Origin: CAWIOX01 sp963837775 | Lineage (GTDB): Bacteria; Pseudomonadota; Gammaproteobacteria; Burkholderiales; Burkholderiaceae_D | Direction of reading: 5' to 3' | DNA length: 64,000 bases | NCBI GenBank assembly: GCA_963837775.1 | Contig: CAWIOX010000002.1 | Coordinates: 1 to 64,000 of the forward strand | Shown: positions 18,588-27,748 of the stretch, piece after piece | Layout: each line of letters opens with the position of its first letter | Position numbering within the stretch: the first letter of the stretch is position 1 | Translations under genes and position numbers: made by a program | The notes under the pieces: generated by a model | What the model was told of the DNA's origin: nothing | Seen by the model: the letters and a program-made list of their open reading frames with translations, nothing else | Database searches by the model: none

Positions 18588-19244
18588 ATGCTATTTAACA
18601 GCTTTATCTGGCAAACCATCGCCTCTTATTTTCTGGGCGGTTTGGTGAGTCTGTTGATCATTACCAATCCCTTGTCGAAGATTCCGCTGTTTCTGGCATT
18701 GACCAGCGAAATGGACGATGCGGTACGCCATCGGCAGGCGCGCAAGGCATGCACTTATGCGTTTGCGATATTGACCGTCAGCCTGTTCGGCGGCGTGCTT
18801 ATTCTGAAGGGATTCGGGATTTCATATGGCGCGCTGCGCGTGGCCGGCGGATTGACCGTTGCGCTGCTCGGCTACCGGATGCTGTTCCAGAGCGCCGATG
18901 CGCGCGCCACCAGCGGAACAGCCACGCACAATATCGCATTCTTCCCGCTGGCGATGCCGGGGATTAGCGGGCCGGGTGCGATTGCGGTGGTGATCGGCAT
19001 TTCAACCGAAATCGCTGAACTCAAAGTCGGCATACGCGAAGCTGCAGCGTATATCGCGACGGTCGCCAGTATTCTGCTGACCTGCCTGCTGATCTGGTTC
19101 ACCCTGCGCTTCGCACAACTTTTTTCCCGCTGGCTGGGTCCGGAAGGCATGGATGCATTGAGCCGCTTAATGGGTTTTGTGATGATTTGTATCGGCGTGC
19201 AATTCGTTGGTTCTGGTGTGCGGACCTTCATGTTGGGGGCCTGA
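18588..19244 (+). CDS. marC: MarC family membrane protein (NAAT family transporter)
   Basis: Integral membrane protein of the MarC/UPF0056 family, about 218 residues with six predicted segments. Typical stretches are SLLIITNPLSKIPLFLALT near the N-terminus, VAGGLTVALLGYRML, and IAFFPLAMPGISGPGAIAVVI in the middle. Family members are annotated as NAAT-type transporters, though the E. coli protein has no proven role in multiple antibiotic resistance. Starts at 18576 and 18588 are both possible; I prefer 18588 because AGGATGGG then sits at a workable distance. It is monocistronic and follows the palindromic element. Confidence 0.85.
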   Translation: MLFNSFIWQTIASYFLGGLVSLLIITNPLSKIPLFLALTSEMDDAVRHRQARKACTYAFAILTVSLFGGVLILKGFGISYGALRVAGGLTVALLGYRMLFQSADARATSGTATHNIAFFPLAMPGISGPGAIAVVIGISTEIAELKVGIREAAAYIATVASILLTCLLIWFTLRFAQLFSRWLGPEGMDALSRLMGFVMICIGVQFVGSGVRTFMLGA

Positions 19245-19497
19245 GGCAATGCCTGACAAGCGCGCTTTTCATGGGTGGCAATGGCGAGTTGCTGCAAGCG
19301 TCGATAAGGTGGGCGGAAAGTGATTGAAAATTCGGTTGTTACGTGAAATTACGTAGTTATATATTCTGCAAGCAGGAATAGACTTGAGTGTTGTTTTATA
19401 AAGGCGTTATACGCATGCACGAAGTTTTGGCTTTGTGTTTTTATTTTCATCGCAATTTATAATGTGATGCCCAAAAATTGACAAGCAGGAGAATTGC

Positions 19498-21786
19498 ATG
19501 GATCAAGCACTACACGACGCCGCGCTCGACTATCACGAATACCCGACCCCAGGGAAAATCTCGGTCACCCCGACCAAGGGTCTGGCGAATCAGCGCGATT
19601 TGTCGCTGGCCTACTCGCCGGGCGTCGCCGCACCATGTCTTGCAATTGAGAAAGATCCGCTGCTGGCCGCCCGTTACACCTCGCGCGGCAATCTGGTCGG
19701 CGTGATTACCAACGGTACTGCGGTGCTGGGTCTGGGCGATATCGGCCCGCTGGCATCCAAGCCTGTAATGGAAGGCAAGGGTTGCCTGTTCAAGAAATTT
19801 GCCGGCATCGATGTGTTCGACATCGAACTCGATGAGCGCGACCCCGACAAGCTGGTCGACATCATCGCTGCGCTGCAGCCGACGCTGGGCGGCATCAACC
19901 TGGAAGACATCAAGGCGCCGGAGTGCTTCTACATCGAGAAGAAACTGCGCGAGCGGCTGTCGATTCCGGTGTTCCACGACGATCAGCACGGCACCGCGAT
20001 CATTTCATCGGCCGCCCTGATCAACGGCCTGAAAGTGGTCGGCAAGAATATCGGCGACGTCAAGCTGGTCGCGTCCGGCGCCGGTGCGGCCGCGATTGCC
20101 TGCCTGAACCTGATGGTCGATCTCGGCATCAAGCGTGAAAACGTCTATGTCTGCGATTCCAAAGGCCTGATCTACGTCGGCCGCGATGAAAAGATGGAAG
20201 CCAACAAGGCGCGCTATGCGCAAGCCGATACCGGACTGCGCACGCTGGCCGACGTGATGCCGGACGCCGATGTGTTCCTGGGTTGCTCCGCTGCCGGCGC
20301 ACTGAAAGCGGAGATGGTCAAAGGCATGGCGCGCCAGCCGCTGATCCTGGCGCTGGCCAATCCGGAGCCTGAAATCCGCCCGGAAGACGCCAAAGCGGTG
20401 CGCCCTGACGCGATCATCGCCACCGGCCGTTCCGACTACCCGAATCAGGTCAACAACGTGCTGTGCTTCCCGTTCATCTTCCGCGGTGCGCTCGACGTCG
20501 GCGCCACCACCATCAACGAAGCGATGAAACTGGCGACCGTCAAAGCGATTGCGGCGCTGGCCGAAGAAGCCGGCAACGACGAAGTCGCGCGCGCGTATGG
20601 TGGCGAAAAGCTGGAGTTCGGCCCCGACTACATCATCCCGCGTCCATTCGATCCGCGCCTGATCGTGCGCATCGCGCCAGCAGTGGCGCAAGCCGCGATG
20701 GATTCCGGCGTCGCCACCCAGCCGATCACCGACATGGCCGCCTACCGCGCCAAGCTGGAATCCTTCGTCTATCACACCGGCATGATCATGCGTCCGGTGT
20801 TTTCTGCCGCCAAGCAAATCCACAGCGACAGCCCGAAGCGCGTGATCTATTGCGAAGGCGAAGACGAGCGCGTGCTGCACGCCGCGCAAACCGTGATCGA
20901 CGAGGCGCTGGCCAAGCCGGTACTGATAGGCCGCACTGCGATCATCAGCGAAAAACTGAATGAGCTCGGCCTGCGCATGCGGGCCGGGATTGATTTTGAG
21001 CTGATCGATCCGCAAACCGACAGCCGCCTGGAAGCCGCCGCTGCGGCCTACCACGAGCAGATGGGACGCAGCGGCTTCTCGCCCGAGGCGTCGCTGATTG
21101 CGGTGCGCCGTTCCAACACCCTGCTGGGCACGCTGATGCTGAGTGCGGGCGAAGCCGATGCGATGCTGTGCGGCCTGGTCGGGCGCTATCAATCCCACCT
21201 CGAACACGTGCAAAACATCATCGGCAAACAAGAGGGGGTCAATCTGCTGGCCGCGATGAATCTGCTGATGCTGCCGGGGCGCAACCTGTTCGTCTGCGAT
21301 ACCTATGTCAACGCCGACCCGAGCGCCGAAGAAATCGCCGCGATGACGCTGCTGGCGGCCGATGAAGTGCGCCGCTTCGGCCTACAGCCGAAGGTCGCGC
21401 TGATCTCGCACTCCAACTTCGGCACCAGCGACCGGCCGAGCGCCACCAAGATGCGGGTCGCGCGCAGCCTGGTGGCGGCGCTGGACCCGGCGCTGGAAGT
21501 CGACGGCGAAATGCATATCGATGCGGCGCTGGACGAGGAGTTGCGCCTGCGTGCCTTCCCCGGCAGCAAGCTCAAGGGCGAGGCCAATCTGCTGGTGATG
21601 CCGACGCTGGATGCGGCCAACATCACCTTCAATGCGCTGAAGATCACCGGTTCGGCCGGCGTGACGGTGGGGCCGATCCTGCTCGGCACTGCCAAGCCGG
21701 TGCATATCCTGACCTCCAACAGCACTGCACGCCGTCTGCTGAACATGACTGCGCTGGCGGTGGTCGATGCCCAGCATAAAAGCTAA
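19498..21786 (+). CDS. maeB: NADP-dependent malic enzyme with C-terminal phosphotransacetylase-like domain
   Basis: Cytoplasmic enzyme that oxidatively decarboxylates malate to pyruvate with NADP, linking the TCA cycle to pyruvate and NADPH supply. The 762-residue length is that of MaeB-type fusions. The malic domain (about 1-430) shows SRGNLVGVITNGTAVLGLGD, FHDDQHGTAIISSAALINGL and the dinucleotide site VASGAGAAAIACLNL. The C-terminal third (from about 435, PVFSAAKQIHSDSPKRVIYCEGED onward) is the phosphate-acetyltransferase-like domain, which in this family is regulatory, responding to acetyl-CoA, rather than catalytic. GCAGGAGAATTGC gives a strong ribosome site before ATG 19498. It is monocistronic with a strong terminator. 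Confidence 0.96.
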   Translation: MDQALHDAALDYHEYPTPGKISVTPTKGLANQRDLSLAYSPGVAAPCLAIEKDPLLAARYTSRGNLVGVITNGTAVLGLGDIGPLASKPVMEGKGCLFKKFAGIDVFDIELDERDPDKLVDIIAALQPTLGGINLEDIKAPECFYIEKKLRERLSIPVFHDDQHGTAIISSAALINGLKVVGKNIGDVKLVASGAGAAAIACLNLMVDLGIKRENVYVCDSKGLIYVGRDEKMEANKARYAQADTGLRTLADVMPDADVFLGCSAAGALKAEMVKGMARQPLILALANPEPEIRPEDAKAVRPDAIIATGRSDYPNQVNNVLCFPFIFRGALDVGATTINEAMKLATVKAIAALAEEAGNDEVARAYGGEKLEFGPDYIIPRPFDPRLIVRIAPAVAQAAMDSGVATQPITDMAAYRAKLESFVYHTGMIMRPVFSAAKQIHSDSPKRVIYCEGEDERVLHAAQTVIDEALAKPVLIGRTAIISEKLNELGLRMRAGIDFELIDPQTDSRLEAAAAAYHEQMGRSGFSPEASLIAVRRSNTLLGTLMLSAGEADAMLCGLVGRYQSHLEHVQNIIGKQEGVNLLAAMNLLMLPGRNLFVCDTYVNADPSAEEIAAMTLLAADEVRRFGLQPKVALISHSNFGTSDRPSATKMRVARSLVAALDPALEVDGEMHIDAALDEELRLRAFPGSKLKGEANLLVMPTLDAANITFNALKITGSAGVTVGPILLGTAKPVHILTSNSTARRLLNMTALAVVDAQHKS

Positions 21787-21798
21787 GATCGCGGTTAA

Positions 21799-21849
21799 GC
21801 GATAATGCAAAACGGCGCGTTGTTCAACGCGCCGTTTTGCATTTATCGC
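21799..21849. terminator. Bidirectional intrinsic terminator between maeB and the convergent binding-protein gene
   Basis: A very strong hairpin: GCGATAATGCAAAACGGCGC and onward through GTTG pairs with the mirror sequence ending in GCATTTATCGC, about 23 base pairs around a two-base TT turn. The A-rich and T-rich segments of the stem can serve both strands. It lies 13 bp after the maeB stop and 25 bp from the stop of the convergent gene. Confidence 0.88.
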
Positions 21850-21873
21850 TCAGCCTGCGGTGAAAGCCGTGCG

Positions 21874-22773
21874 TTATTCCGGCAACCCCAGCATTTCAAA
21901 CAGCTCCCTTAACTGCGCGCTCATCGGCAGCTTGAGCCGTTCGCCGCCAGGCAGCTTGCGCAGAAACCATCGGCGGTACGCATATTCCAGTTCGCGCGAT
22001 TCCGCCAGCTCGCGAAACGTGCGATTCACCAGCGCTGCCATTTGCGGATCGTCCTTGCGGTACATGATGCCGTACGGGTCGTAAGACAGGAAATCGCCGA
22101 TCACGGTGAATTCGGCCTGCCCCTTGTTTTTCGCAATCAAGCCATACAGCAACACATCATCCAGCGCGAAGGCATCGGCCTTGCCGCTGGCCAGCATCTC
22201 ATAGGATTCCGCATGATCGCGGGCGCTCAGCAGCGTCAGGCCAAGGCCGAACTGTTCATCGAGCTTGCGCAGCGTCGCCTCGTTGGTGGTGCCGGCGGTG
22301 GCAACGATGGTTTTTCCCTTCAAGTCACGGAAGGACTTGATCGGGGCCGATTTGCGCACCATCACTTTGGTGCCGGAGACAAAAATCACCGGTGAAAATG
22401 CCACCTGCTTTTGCCGTTCCAGGTTGTTGGTGGTGGAGCCGCACTCGAGATCGATCTTGCCCGAGAGCAGATCCCCGATCCGGCTCTCGGGCGTCACCGC
22501 CAGGTATTTGATCGCTGGGGTTTTTCCATCGGTCTCGTTGCTGATTTCATCGACGATGGCGCGGCACAGGTCGATTGAATAGCCGATCGGCTGGCCCTGC
22601 GCATTCAGGTACGAAAAGGGCGATGAGGATGCGCGTATGCCCAGCGTCACGGTGCCGGTGTCGCGTATTTTCTTTAATGTGCCGCGCAGCTGATCGTCGC
22701 CCTGTGCTGCGGCCAGGCCCGACAACAGCATCAGTGCGCAGCTCAGCAGCCAGCGCTTTCCGTTTTTTTTCAT
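21874..22773 (-). CDS. Periplasmic amino-acid ABC transporter binding protein (glutamate/aspartate type, GltI-like)
   Basis: Predicted periplasmic solute-binding protein of family 3 (polar amino acids), 299 residues. ATG 22773 opens a Sec signal peptide (MKKNGKRWLLSCALMLLSGLAAAQ). The mature part has the family 3 pattern GTVTLGIRASSSPFSYLNAQ, GYSIDLCRAIVDEI, the ESRIGDLLSGKIDLECGSTTNN ligand loop and GKTIVATAGTTNE. The ECGSTTNN segment is typical of GltI-type glutamate/aspartate binders. No cognate permease or ATPase genes are adjacent, so it must work with components encoded elsewhere or be an orphan. It follows the DAACS symporter gene by 128 bp on the same strand, suggesting shared dicarboxylic amino acid uptake. 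Confidence 0.88.
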   Translation of the reverse strand: MKKNGKRWLLSCALMLLSGLAAAQGDDQLRGTLKKIRDTGTVTLGIRASSSPFSYLNAQGQPIGYSIDLCRAIVDEISNETDGKTPAIKYLAVTPESRIGDLLSGKIDLECGSTTNNLERQKQVAFSPVIFVSGTKVMVRKSAPIKSFRDLKGKTIVATAGTTNEATLRKLDEQFGLGLTLLSARDHAESYEMLASGKADAFALDDVLLYGLIAKNKGQAEFTVIGDFLSYDPYGIMYRKDDPQMAALVNRTFRELAESRELEYAYRRWFLRKLPGGERLKLPMSAQLRELFEMLGLPE

Positions 22774-22901
22774 GGCTTTTTCTCTCGTTATGAAAATGCG
22801 CCACCGCCTGATCCGGCAAGCGTAGCATCTGTCGCTGGGCGGATCAAGGCTGGGTGGCGCATGAAGTTCGAATTCAAGGGCGTGCCGTGCCGGCACATCC
22901 C

Positions 22902-24191
22902 TTAGCCGACAGCGGTAATTTTTGGCTCTGCGGCATTGTTGGCGTGTTCGGCTTCCTCTTCGCTCATCAAGCCGCCTTCCCATTTCGCCACCACGGCGGC
23001 GGCGATCGAGTTGCCGACCGCGTTGGTTGCCGAGCGCCCCATATCCAGGAATTGATCGACGCCCATGATCAGCAGCAGACCCGCTTCCGGGATGTTGAAC
23101 TGATTCAGGGTGGCGGCGATCACCACCAGCGAGGCGCGCGGCACGCCCGCCATCCCCTTGGAGGTCAGCATCAGCAGCAGCAACATCGTGATCTGGGTGC
23201 TGATCGGCAGGTCGATGCCGTAAGCCTGCGCGATGAACAGTACCGCAAAGGTGCAATACATCATCGAGCCGTCCAGGTTGAACGAATACCCCATCGGCAG
23301 CACGAAGCTGGAAATCTTGCGCCTGACGCCGAATTTATCCAGCGCATCGAGTATTTTCGGGTAAGCGGCTTCCGAACTGGCGGTCGAGAACGCCAGCAGG
23401 AACGGTTCGCGAATCAGCACCACCAGCTTGAACACGCGCGGCCCCAGGAATGCAAAACCGGCGGCAATCAGCAGCCCCCACAGGCAGAACAGCGCAAAGT
23501 AGAAGCCGCCCATGAATTTGGCGAAGGTCATCAGCACGCCGAGGCCCTGGGTGGTCACCACCGAGGCAATCGCCGCAAATACCGCCAGCGGCGCCATCAG
23601 CATGATGGCGCCGGTGATGCGCAGCATCACATGCGCCAACTGGTCGATGATGGTTGCCAGCTTCTTGCCCGACTCCCCCAGTCCCGCCAGCGCGGTGCCG
23701 AAGAAAATCGAGAACACCACCACCTGCAGGATTTCATTGTTCGCCATCGCCTCGATCGGCGATTTCGGCACCAGATGGGTGACGAAATCCTTCAGCGTGA
23801 AGGCAGCCGTCTTCAGGTTGGTGGCGGCGCCGACATCCGGCAGCGGCAGGCCCAGGTTGGCGCCGAGCTGCATGAGATTGGACAGGATCATCCCGAGCGT
23901 CAGCGACACCAGCGACGCGCAGACAAACCAGCCCATTGCCTTGGCGCCGATGCGGCCGACGGTTTTGGTGTCGCCCATGTGCGCGATGCCGACCGACAGC
24001 GTGGAAAACACCAGCAGCGCAATGATCATCTTGATCAGGCGCAGAAACACATCGGTCACGATCGAGATATAACCGGCGATCTGGGACGCAACTCCCTTAT
24101 CGGGAAAGGCTTGGTGACAGATATAACCGACGATGACTCCGAGGATCATCGCAAACAGGATGTACAGGGTTAGCGGGCGTTTCTTCTTCAT
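22902..24191 (-). CDS. Dicarboxylate/amino acid:cation symporter (DAACS family, GltP/DctA-like)
   Basis: Inner-membrane secondary transporter that takes up dicarboxylates or acidic amino acids with protons or sodium. It has 429 residues with the typical eight membrane helices and two hairpin loops. Signature stretches are FSTASSEAAYPKILDALDKFG (serine-rich hairpin), LPMGYSFNLDGSMMY (NLDG motif) and GVDQFLDMGRSATNAVGNSI (the DxxRxxxNxxG substrate and cation motif). ATG 24191 is taken from the normal N-terminus MKKKRPLTLYILFAMILGVI. The product resembles GltP/GltT more than DctA, as does the adjacent GltI-like binding protein gene, but the substrate is not certain. Confidence 0.9.
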   Translation of the reverse strand: MKKKRPLTLYILFAMILGVIVGYICHQAFPDKGVASQIAGYISIVTDVFLRLIKMIIALLVFSTLSVGIAHMGDTKTVGRIGAKAMGWFVCASLVSLTLGMILSNLMQLGANLGLPLPDVGAATNLKTAAFTLKDFVTHLVPKSPIEAMANNEILQVVVFSIFFGTALAGLGESGKKLATIIDQLAHVMLRITGAIMLMAPLAVFAAIASVVTTQGLGVLMTFAKFMGGFYFALFCLWGLLIAAGFAFLGPRVFKLVVLIREPFLLAFSTASSEAAYPKILDALDKFGVRRKISSFVLPMGYSFNLDGSMMYCTFAVLFIAQAYGIDLPISTQITMLLLLMLTSKGMAGVPRASLVVIAATLNQFNIPEAGLLLIMGVDQFLDMGRSATNAVGNSIAAAVVAKWEGGLMSEEEAEHANNAAEPKITAVG

Positions 24192-24934
24192 TTGGTTCTC
24201 ATCTTTGAAATTGTCGGCTTGATGGTAAAGACGGGTGTTTTCTGTTGCGAAGAGCCCGTGCAAAGATGCTTAAGAGGCATTTTTTGCACATCATTAACAG
24301 TTCAAAAGATGCTGCGAATGATGGGGAGTCAGGCAGAATTACTGAGGCAAAGGCCTTAAAACTGACTCGCAATATGGCCGAGCTATGGCGCACATACAGA
24401 CTTGTACGCGGGGCGCATATTACTATTGATCTTGCAAAATAAAATTTTGTTTTTCCCCCATTTTGCAAGTGATCGGCATGGGCAATCGGCAACTGGGGTC
24501 ATCATCAGAACGGATCCATCATGCTGCGGTTTTGCTGGTGCTTGTACTCATGCTGTCGCGCCGGCGGATTGTTTGCCGGAAGGGTTTGCATTTTGCTTTG
24601 TCAAGCGGCCGAACCTGACATCGATATTTTTTCCCGATAACAATTGTTTCCATGAAAAGCGCGCTGCATAAAGTCTGATTGTATTGTTTTAATGAAATAC
24701 ATCATATTATGACATGTTTTTTTGGCGGAGTATCGTCAAAAATAGGTCGATTGCCGCACGGTTTCATTGGCTGTTTAAAAATACCCCACCCAGTACATAA
24801 ATTCCATTTTTGATGACCCGCGCCGGCGCCATATATGAAATATGCATATCGAAGCGTGAAAGCATTCGTTCCTGATCCATGCCGGCGCCGTTAATCTGCA
24901 AGTTCCAGAAACAAACCATGCAGAGGAACCAGCC
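24192..24934. other. Gene-free region between the divergent symporter and sbp genes
   Basis: About 740 bp with no credible gene. It holds one copy of the dispersed 70-85 bp repeat (24724-24796) and an AT-rich dyad ATATATGAAATATGCATAT (24831-24849) about 85 bp before the sbp start. The dyad may be a CysB-type regulatory site because the downstream genes are sulfate-starvation genes, but this is a guess from position and composition. Confidence 0.5.
24724..24796 (+). repeat. Dispersed intergenic repeat family 1, copy A
   Basis: The core TTGCCGCACGGTTTCATTGG lies at 24751-24770. The ends GGCGGAGTAT (24724) and ATACCCCACC (to 24790) are inverted relative to each other, giving a short terminal-repeat appearance. 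It shares this layout with copies at 30.7, 34.5, 51.0 and 60.9 kb. Confidence 0.75.
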
Positions 24935-25943
24935 ATGTCATTCAAGAAAATCATCCTGTCGGCGCTTGCCACCGCACTGATTGCGCCAGCGTCGTTTGCG
25001 GCCGAGATCTCGCTGCTGAACGTGTCCTACGATCCGACCCGCGAGCTGTATCAGGATTTCAATGCGGCTTTCGCCAGGCAATGGAAAGCCAAGAGCGGCG
25101 ACGAGCTCAAGCTCAAGCAGTCGCATGGCGGCTCCGGCAAGCAGGCGCGCGGCGTGATCGACGGCCTGGAAGCGGACGTGGTCACGCTGGCGCTCGCATA
25201 TGACATCGATGCGATCGCCGAGCGCGGCCTGCTCGCGAAAGACTGGCAAAAACGCCTGCCGCACAACAGCGCGCCGTACACCTCGACCATCGTGTTCCTG
25301 GTGCGCAAGGGCAATCCGAAACACATCAAGGACTGGAACGACCTGGTCAAGCCGGGCGTCGCGGTGATCACGCCGAATCCGAAAACCTCCGGCGGCGCGC
25401 GCTGGAACCATCTGGCGGCCTGGGGCTATGCGCTGAAACAGCCGGGCGGCAGCGAAGCCAGCGCCAGGGAATTCATCGGCAAGCTGTACAAGAACGTGCC
25501 GGTACTCGATTCCGGCGCGCGCGGCGCGACCACCACCTTCGTCGAGCGCGGCATCGGCGACGTGCTGCTGGCGTGGGAAAACGAAGCCTTGCTGGCGATC
25601 AAGGAGCTCGGCCCGGACAAGGTCGAAATCGTCGCGCCCTCGGTCAGCATCCTGGCCGAGCCGCCGGTCGCGGTAGTGGACAAGGTGGTCGACAAGCGCG
25701 GCACCCGCAAGGTGGCGGAAGCCTACCTGAACTATCTGTACAGCGAAGAAGGGCAGGACATCGCGGCCAAGAATTACTACCGTCCGACCGCCGGCGCCGC
25801 AGCTGAAAAAATATGCGGCGCAATATCCGAAAGTCAAACTGTTCACCATCGATGAGGTGGCCGGCGGCTGGACCAAGGCGCAGAAAACGCATTTTGCCGA
25901 TGGCGGCGTGTTCGACCAGATCTACCAGCCGGGCAAAAAATGA
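24935..25943 (+). pseudogene. sbp: Sulfate ABC transporter periplasmic binding protein (one frameshift)
   Basis: Periplasmic sulfate-binding protein feeding the CysTWA importer. A Sec signal (MSFKKIILSALATALIAPASFAAE) is followed by the family signatures LLNVSYDPTRELYQDFNAAF, QSHGGSGKQARGVIDGLEAD, NPKTSGGARWNHLAAWGYA and ENEALLA. The frame breaks near 25800, after NYYRPTAGA; the C-terminus (KYAAQYPKVKLFTIDEVAGG to QIYQPGKK) continues in another frame to TGA 25941-25943. A one-base correction gives 335 residues, normal for Sbp. The stop overlaps the ssuE start. It heads the ssu cluster, distant from cysTWA at 37 kb, so sulfate and sulfonate uptake are probably co-induced by sulfur limitation. 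Confidence 0.88.
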
Positions 25944-26525
25944 TGCATATCCTCTTGCTCTCCGGCAGCCCGTCGAACCCGTCACGCTCGAGCCGGCTGC
26001 TGCACCATGTCGGCGACAAGCTGGCGCTGCGCGGCCATCGCACCGTCAAGCTGCAGGTGCGCGACTTGCCGGCGCAAGCCTTGCTGCATGCGGACTTTCG
26101 GCAATGCCGACCTCAAATTGGCGCAGCGCTTGGTCGAGCAGGCGGATGCGGTGGTGATTGCGACCCCGGTCTACAAGGCCGCCTACAGCGGCATCCTGAA
26201 AGCCTTCCTCGATGTGCTGCCGCAGGATGGACTGGCCGGCAAGCTGGTGCTGCCGCTGGCCACCGGCGGCAGCCAGTCGCACATGCTGGCGCTCGATTAC
26301 GCGCTGCGTCCGGTGCTGTCGGCGCTGTCCGCCCGGCACGTATTGCCGAGCATTTACGCCACCGATGCGCAGCTGCAATGGTCGCAGGAACGTGGCCTGG
26401 AAATCGAGGCCGGCATCGCCCGGCGCGTGGTCGAAGGCGTCGAGCAGCTGTCGGCCAGCCTGCTGGCGCTGCCGACCTCAAGCTTCGCTGCGGTGCCGTT
26501 TTCCCAGGTGCGATGTAGCGTCTGA
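25940..26525 (+). pseudogene. ssuE: NADPH-dependent FMN reductase of sulfonate utilisation (one frameshift)
   Basis: Cytoplasmic flavin reductase that supplies FMNH2 to the monooxygenase SsuD. The N-terminus MHILLLSGSPSNPSRSSRLL is the flavodoxin-like FMN-binding start of the SsuE/MsuE family. The frame breaks near 26097, and the remainder (DLKLAQRLVEQADAVVIATP, VYKAAYSGILKAFLDVLPQ, LPLATGGSQSHMLALDYAL) is one base out of phase to TGA 26525. Correction gives about 194 residues, the normal length. Two tandem ATGs at 25940 and 25943 both overlap the sbp stop, so translation is coupled. It is the first catabolic gene of ssuEADCBF; 141 bp then separate it from ssuA. Confidence 0.88.
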
Positions 26526-26666
26526 CGTTTGACCTCCGGCGCGACGCTTGCACCGTCGCATCGCGCAAAACCTGCCGCACTCCGGCATCCCCACTGCACC
26601 GAAAACGGCTCTCGTTTGGGCCGGCGGGGACGCTTTTACTTAATTTTCGAATAGCCAGGAAAAAAC

Positions 26667-27644
26667 ATGACGATCTCAAATCAAAAACGCCAGGCCAAGC
26701 GCCGCACGCTGGGCCTGTTGTCTGCCGCGGCAGCCGGCGCCATCGCGGCAGCCATCCCGAATTTTGCCCAGGCCCAGGACAAGAAAACGCTGCGCATCGG
26801 TTACCAGAAATACGGCACGCTGACCATCCTGAAAGGGCGCGGCACGCTGGAAAAGCGCCTTGCCAGTCACGGCATCGACGTCAAATGGACCGAATTTCCG
26901 GCCGGTCCGGTGCTGCTCGAAGGCTTGAATGTCGGCAGCCTCGATTTCGGCACCGTCGGCGAAGCGCCGCCGATTTTTGCGCAGGCGGCCGGCGCCAACC
27001 TGGTGTATGTCGCCAACGAACCGGCAGCGCCGCTGAGCGAAGCCATCCTGGTGCCGAAAGGGTCGCCGCTGAAAACCGTGGCCGACCTCAAGGGCAAGAA
27101 AATCGCGCTGAACAAGGGTTCCAACGTGCATTACCTGCTGGTCAAGGCGCTGGAAAAAGCCGGCCTGGCGTACACCGATGTCGAGACGATTTTCCTGCCG
27201 CCGTCCGATGCCCGCGCCGCGTTCGAGCGCGGCAGCGTCGATGCGTGGGTGATCTGGGACCCGTTCCTGGCCGCCGCAGAAAAGCAGATCGGCGCCCGCA
27301 TCCTGGCCGACGGCAGAGGCCTGGTCAGCAACCACCAGTTTTTCCTGGCGACGCGCCCGTATGCGGAAAAAAATCCGGAAATCATCAAGATACTGATCGA
27401 CGAACTCGACCAGGTGGACCAGTGGAGCCGCCACAACCTGACGCAAGCGGCCGCCATCCTGTCGGCGCAGATCGGGCTGGCGCCGGCCATCGTCGAACTG
27501 GCCGCGCAACGCTATTCGTATGGCGTGACGCCGATCACCCAGGCGGTAATCGAGGAGCAGCAAAAAATCGCCGATGCATTCGCCAGCCTGAAGCTGATTC
27601 CGAAAAAAATCAGCGTCAGCAGCGCTTTGCTCGCCATCAAGTAA
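26667..27644 (+). CDS. ssuA: Sulfonate ABC transporter periplasmic binding protein
   Basis: Periplasmic aliphatic-sulfonate-binding protein of the SsuABC importer, 325 residues. The N-terminus contains KRRTLGLL followed by a hydrophobic AAAAGAIAAAIPNFAQAQ stretch, so export may be by the Tat or the Sec route. The mature part shows the SsuA signatures LRIGYQKYGTLTILKGRGTLEKRL, WTEFPAGPVLLEGLNVGSLDFG and WVIWDPFLAAAEKQ. AGGAAAAAAC precedes ATG 26667. A REP-like two-hairpin element separates it from ssuD, which could stabilise the ssuA message and keep the binding protein in excess over the enzymes (inference). Confidence 0.95.
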   Translation: MTISNQKRQAKRRTLGLLSAAAAGAIAAAIPNFAQAQDKKTLRIGYQKYGTLTILKGRGTLEKRLASHGIDVKWTEFPAGPVLLEGLNVGSLDFGTVGEAPPIFAQAAGANLVYVANEPAAPLSEAILVPKGSPLKTVADLKGKKIALNKGSNVHYLLVKALEKAGLAYTDVETIFLPPSDARAAFERGSVDAWVIWDPFLAAAEKQIGARILADGRGLVSNHQFFLATRPYAEKNPEIIKILIDELDQVDQWSRHNLTQAAAILSAQIGLAPAIVELAAQRYSYGVTPITQAVIEEQQKIADAFASLKLIPKKISVSSALLAIK

Positions 27645-27666
27645 TCAACGCGCTCCTTCAGCGCTT

Positions 27667-27741
27667 CCCTCACCCCCAACCCCTCTCCCGCAAGCGGGAG
27701 AGGGGAGCAAAGTGAGTTGCTATGCAACTTTCACATTAAGG
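27667..27741 (+). repeat. REP-like two-hairpin element, copy 1 (before ssuD)
   Basis: CCCTCACCCCCAACCCCTCT begins the element; CTCTCCCGC and GCGGGAGAG form the first hairpin. A second hairpin follows, GTTGC-TAT-GCAAC, flanked by GTGA and TCAC. The element ends in AAGGA, which serves as the ribosome site of ssuD. The same sequence with compensatory changes occurs inverted at 41491-41565. Confidence 0.75.
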
Positions 27742-27748
27742 AACCATC

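Noticed and set aside
20005..21231. 408-codon minus-strand frame inside maeB
   Set aside because: Mirror of a conserved malic enzyme; composition is that of a reversed coding strand.
22854..24173. 439-codon plus-strand frame opposite the DAACS symporter
   Set aside because: Antisense of a well-supported gene, rich in His, Gln and Arg, no recognisable product.
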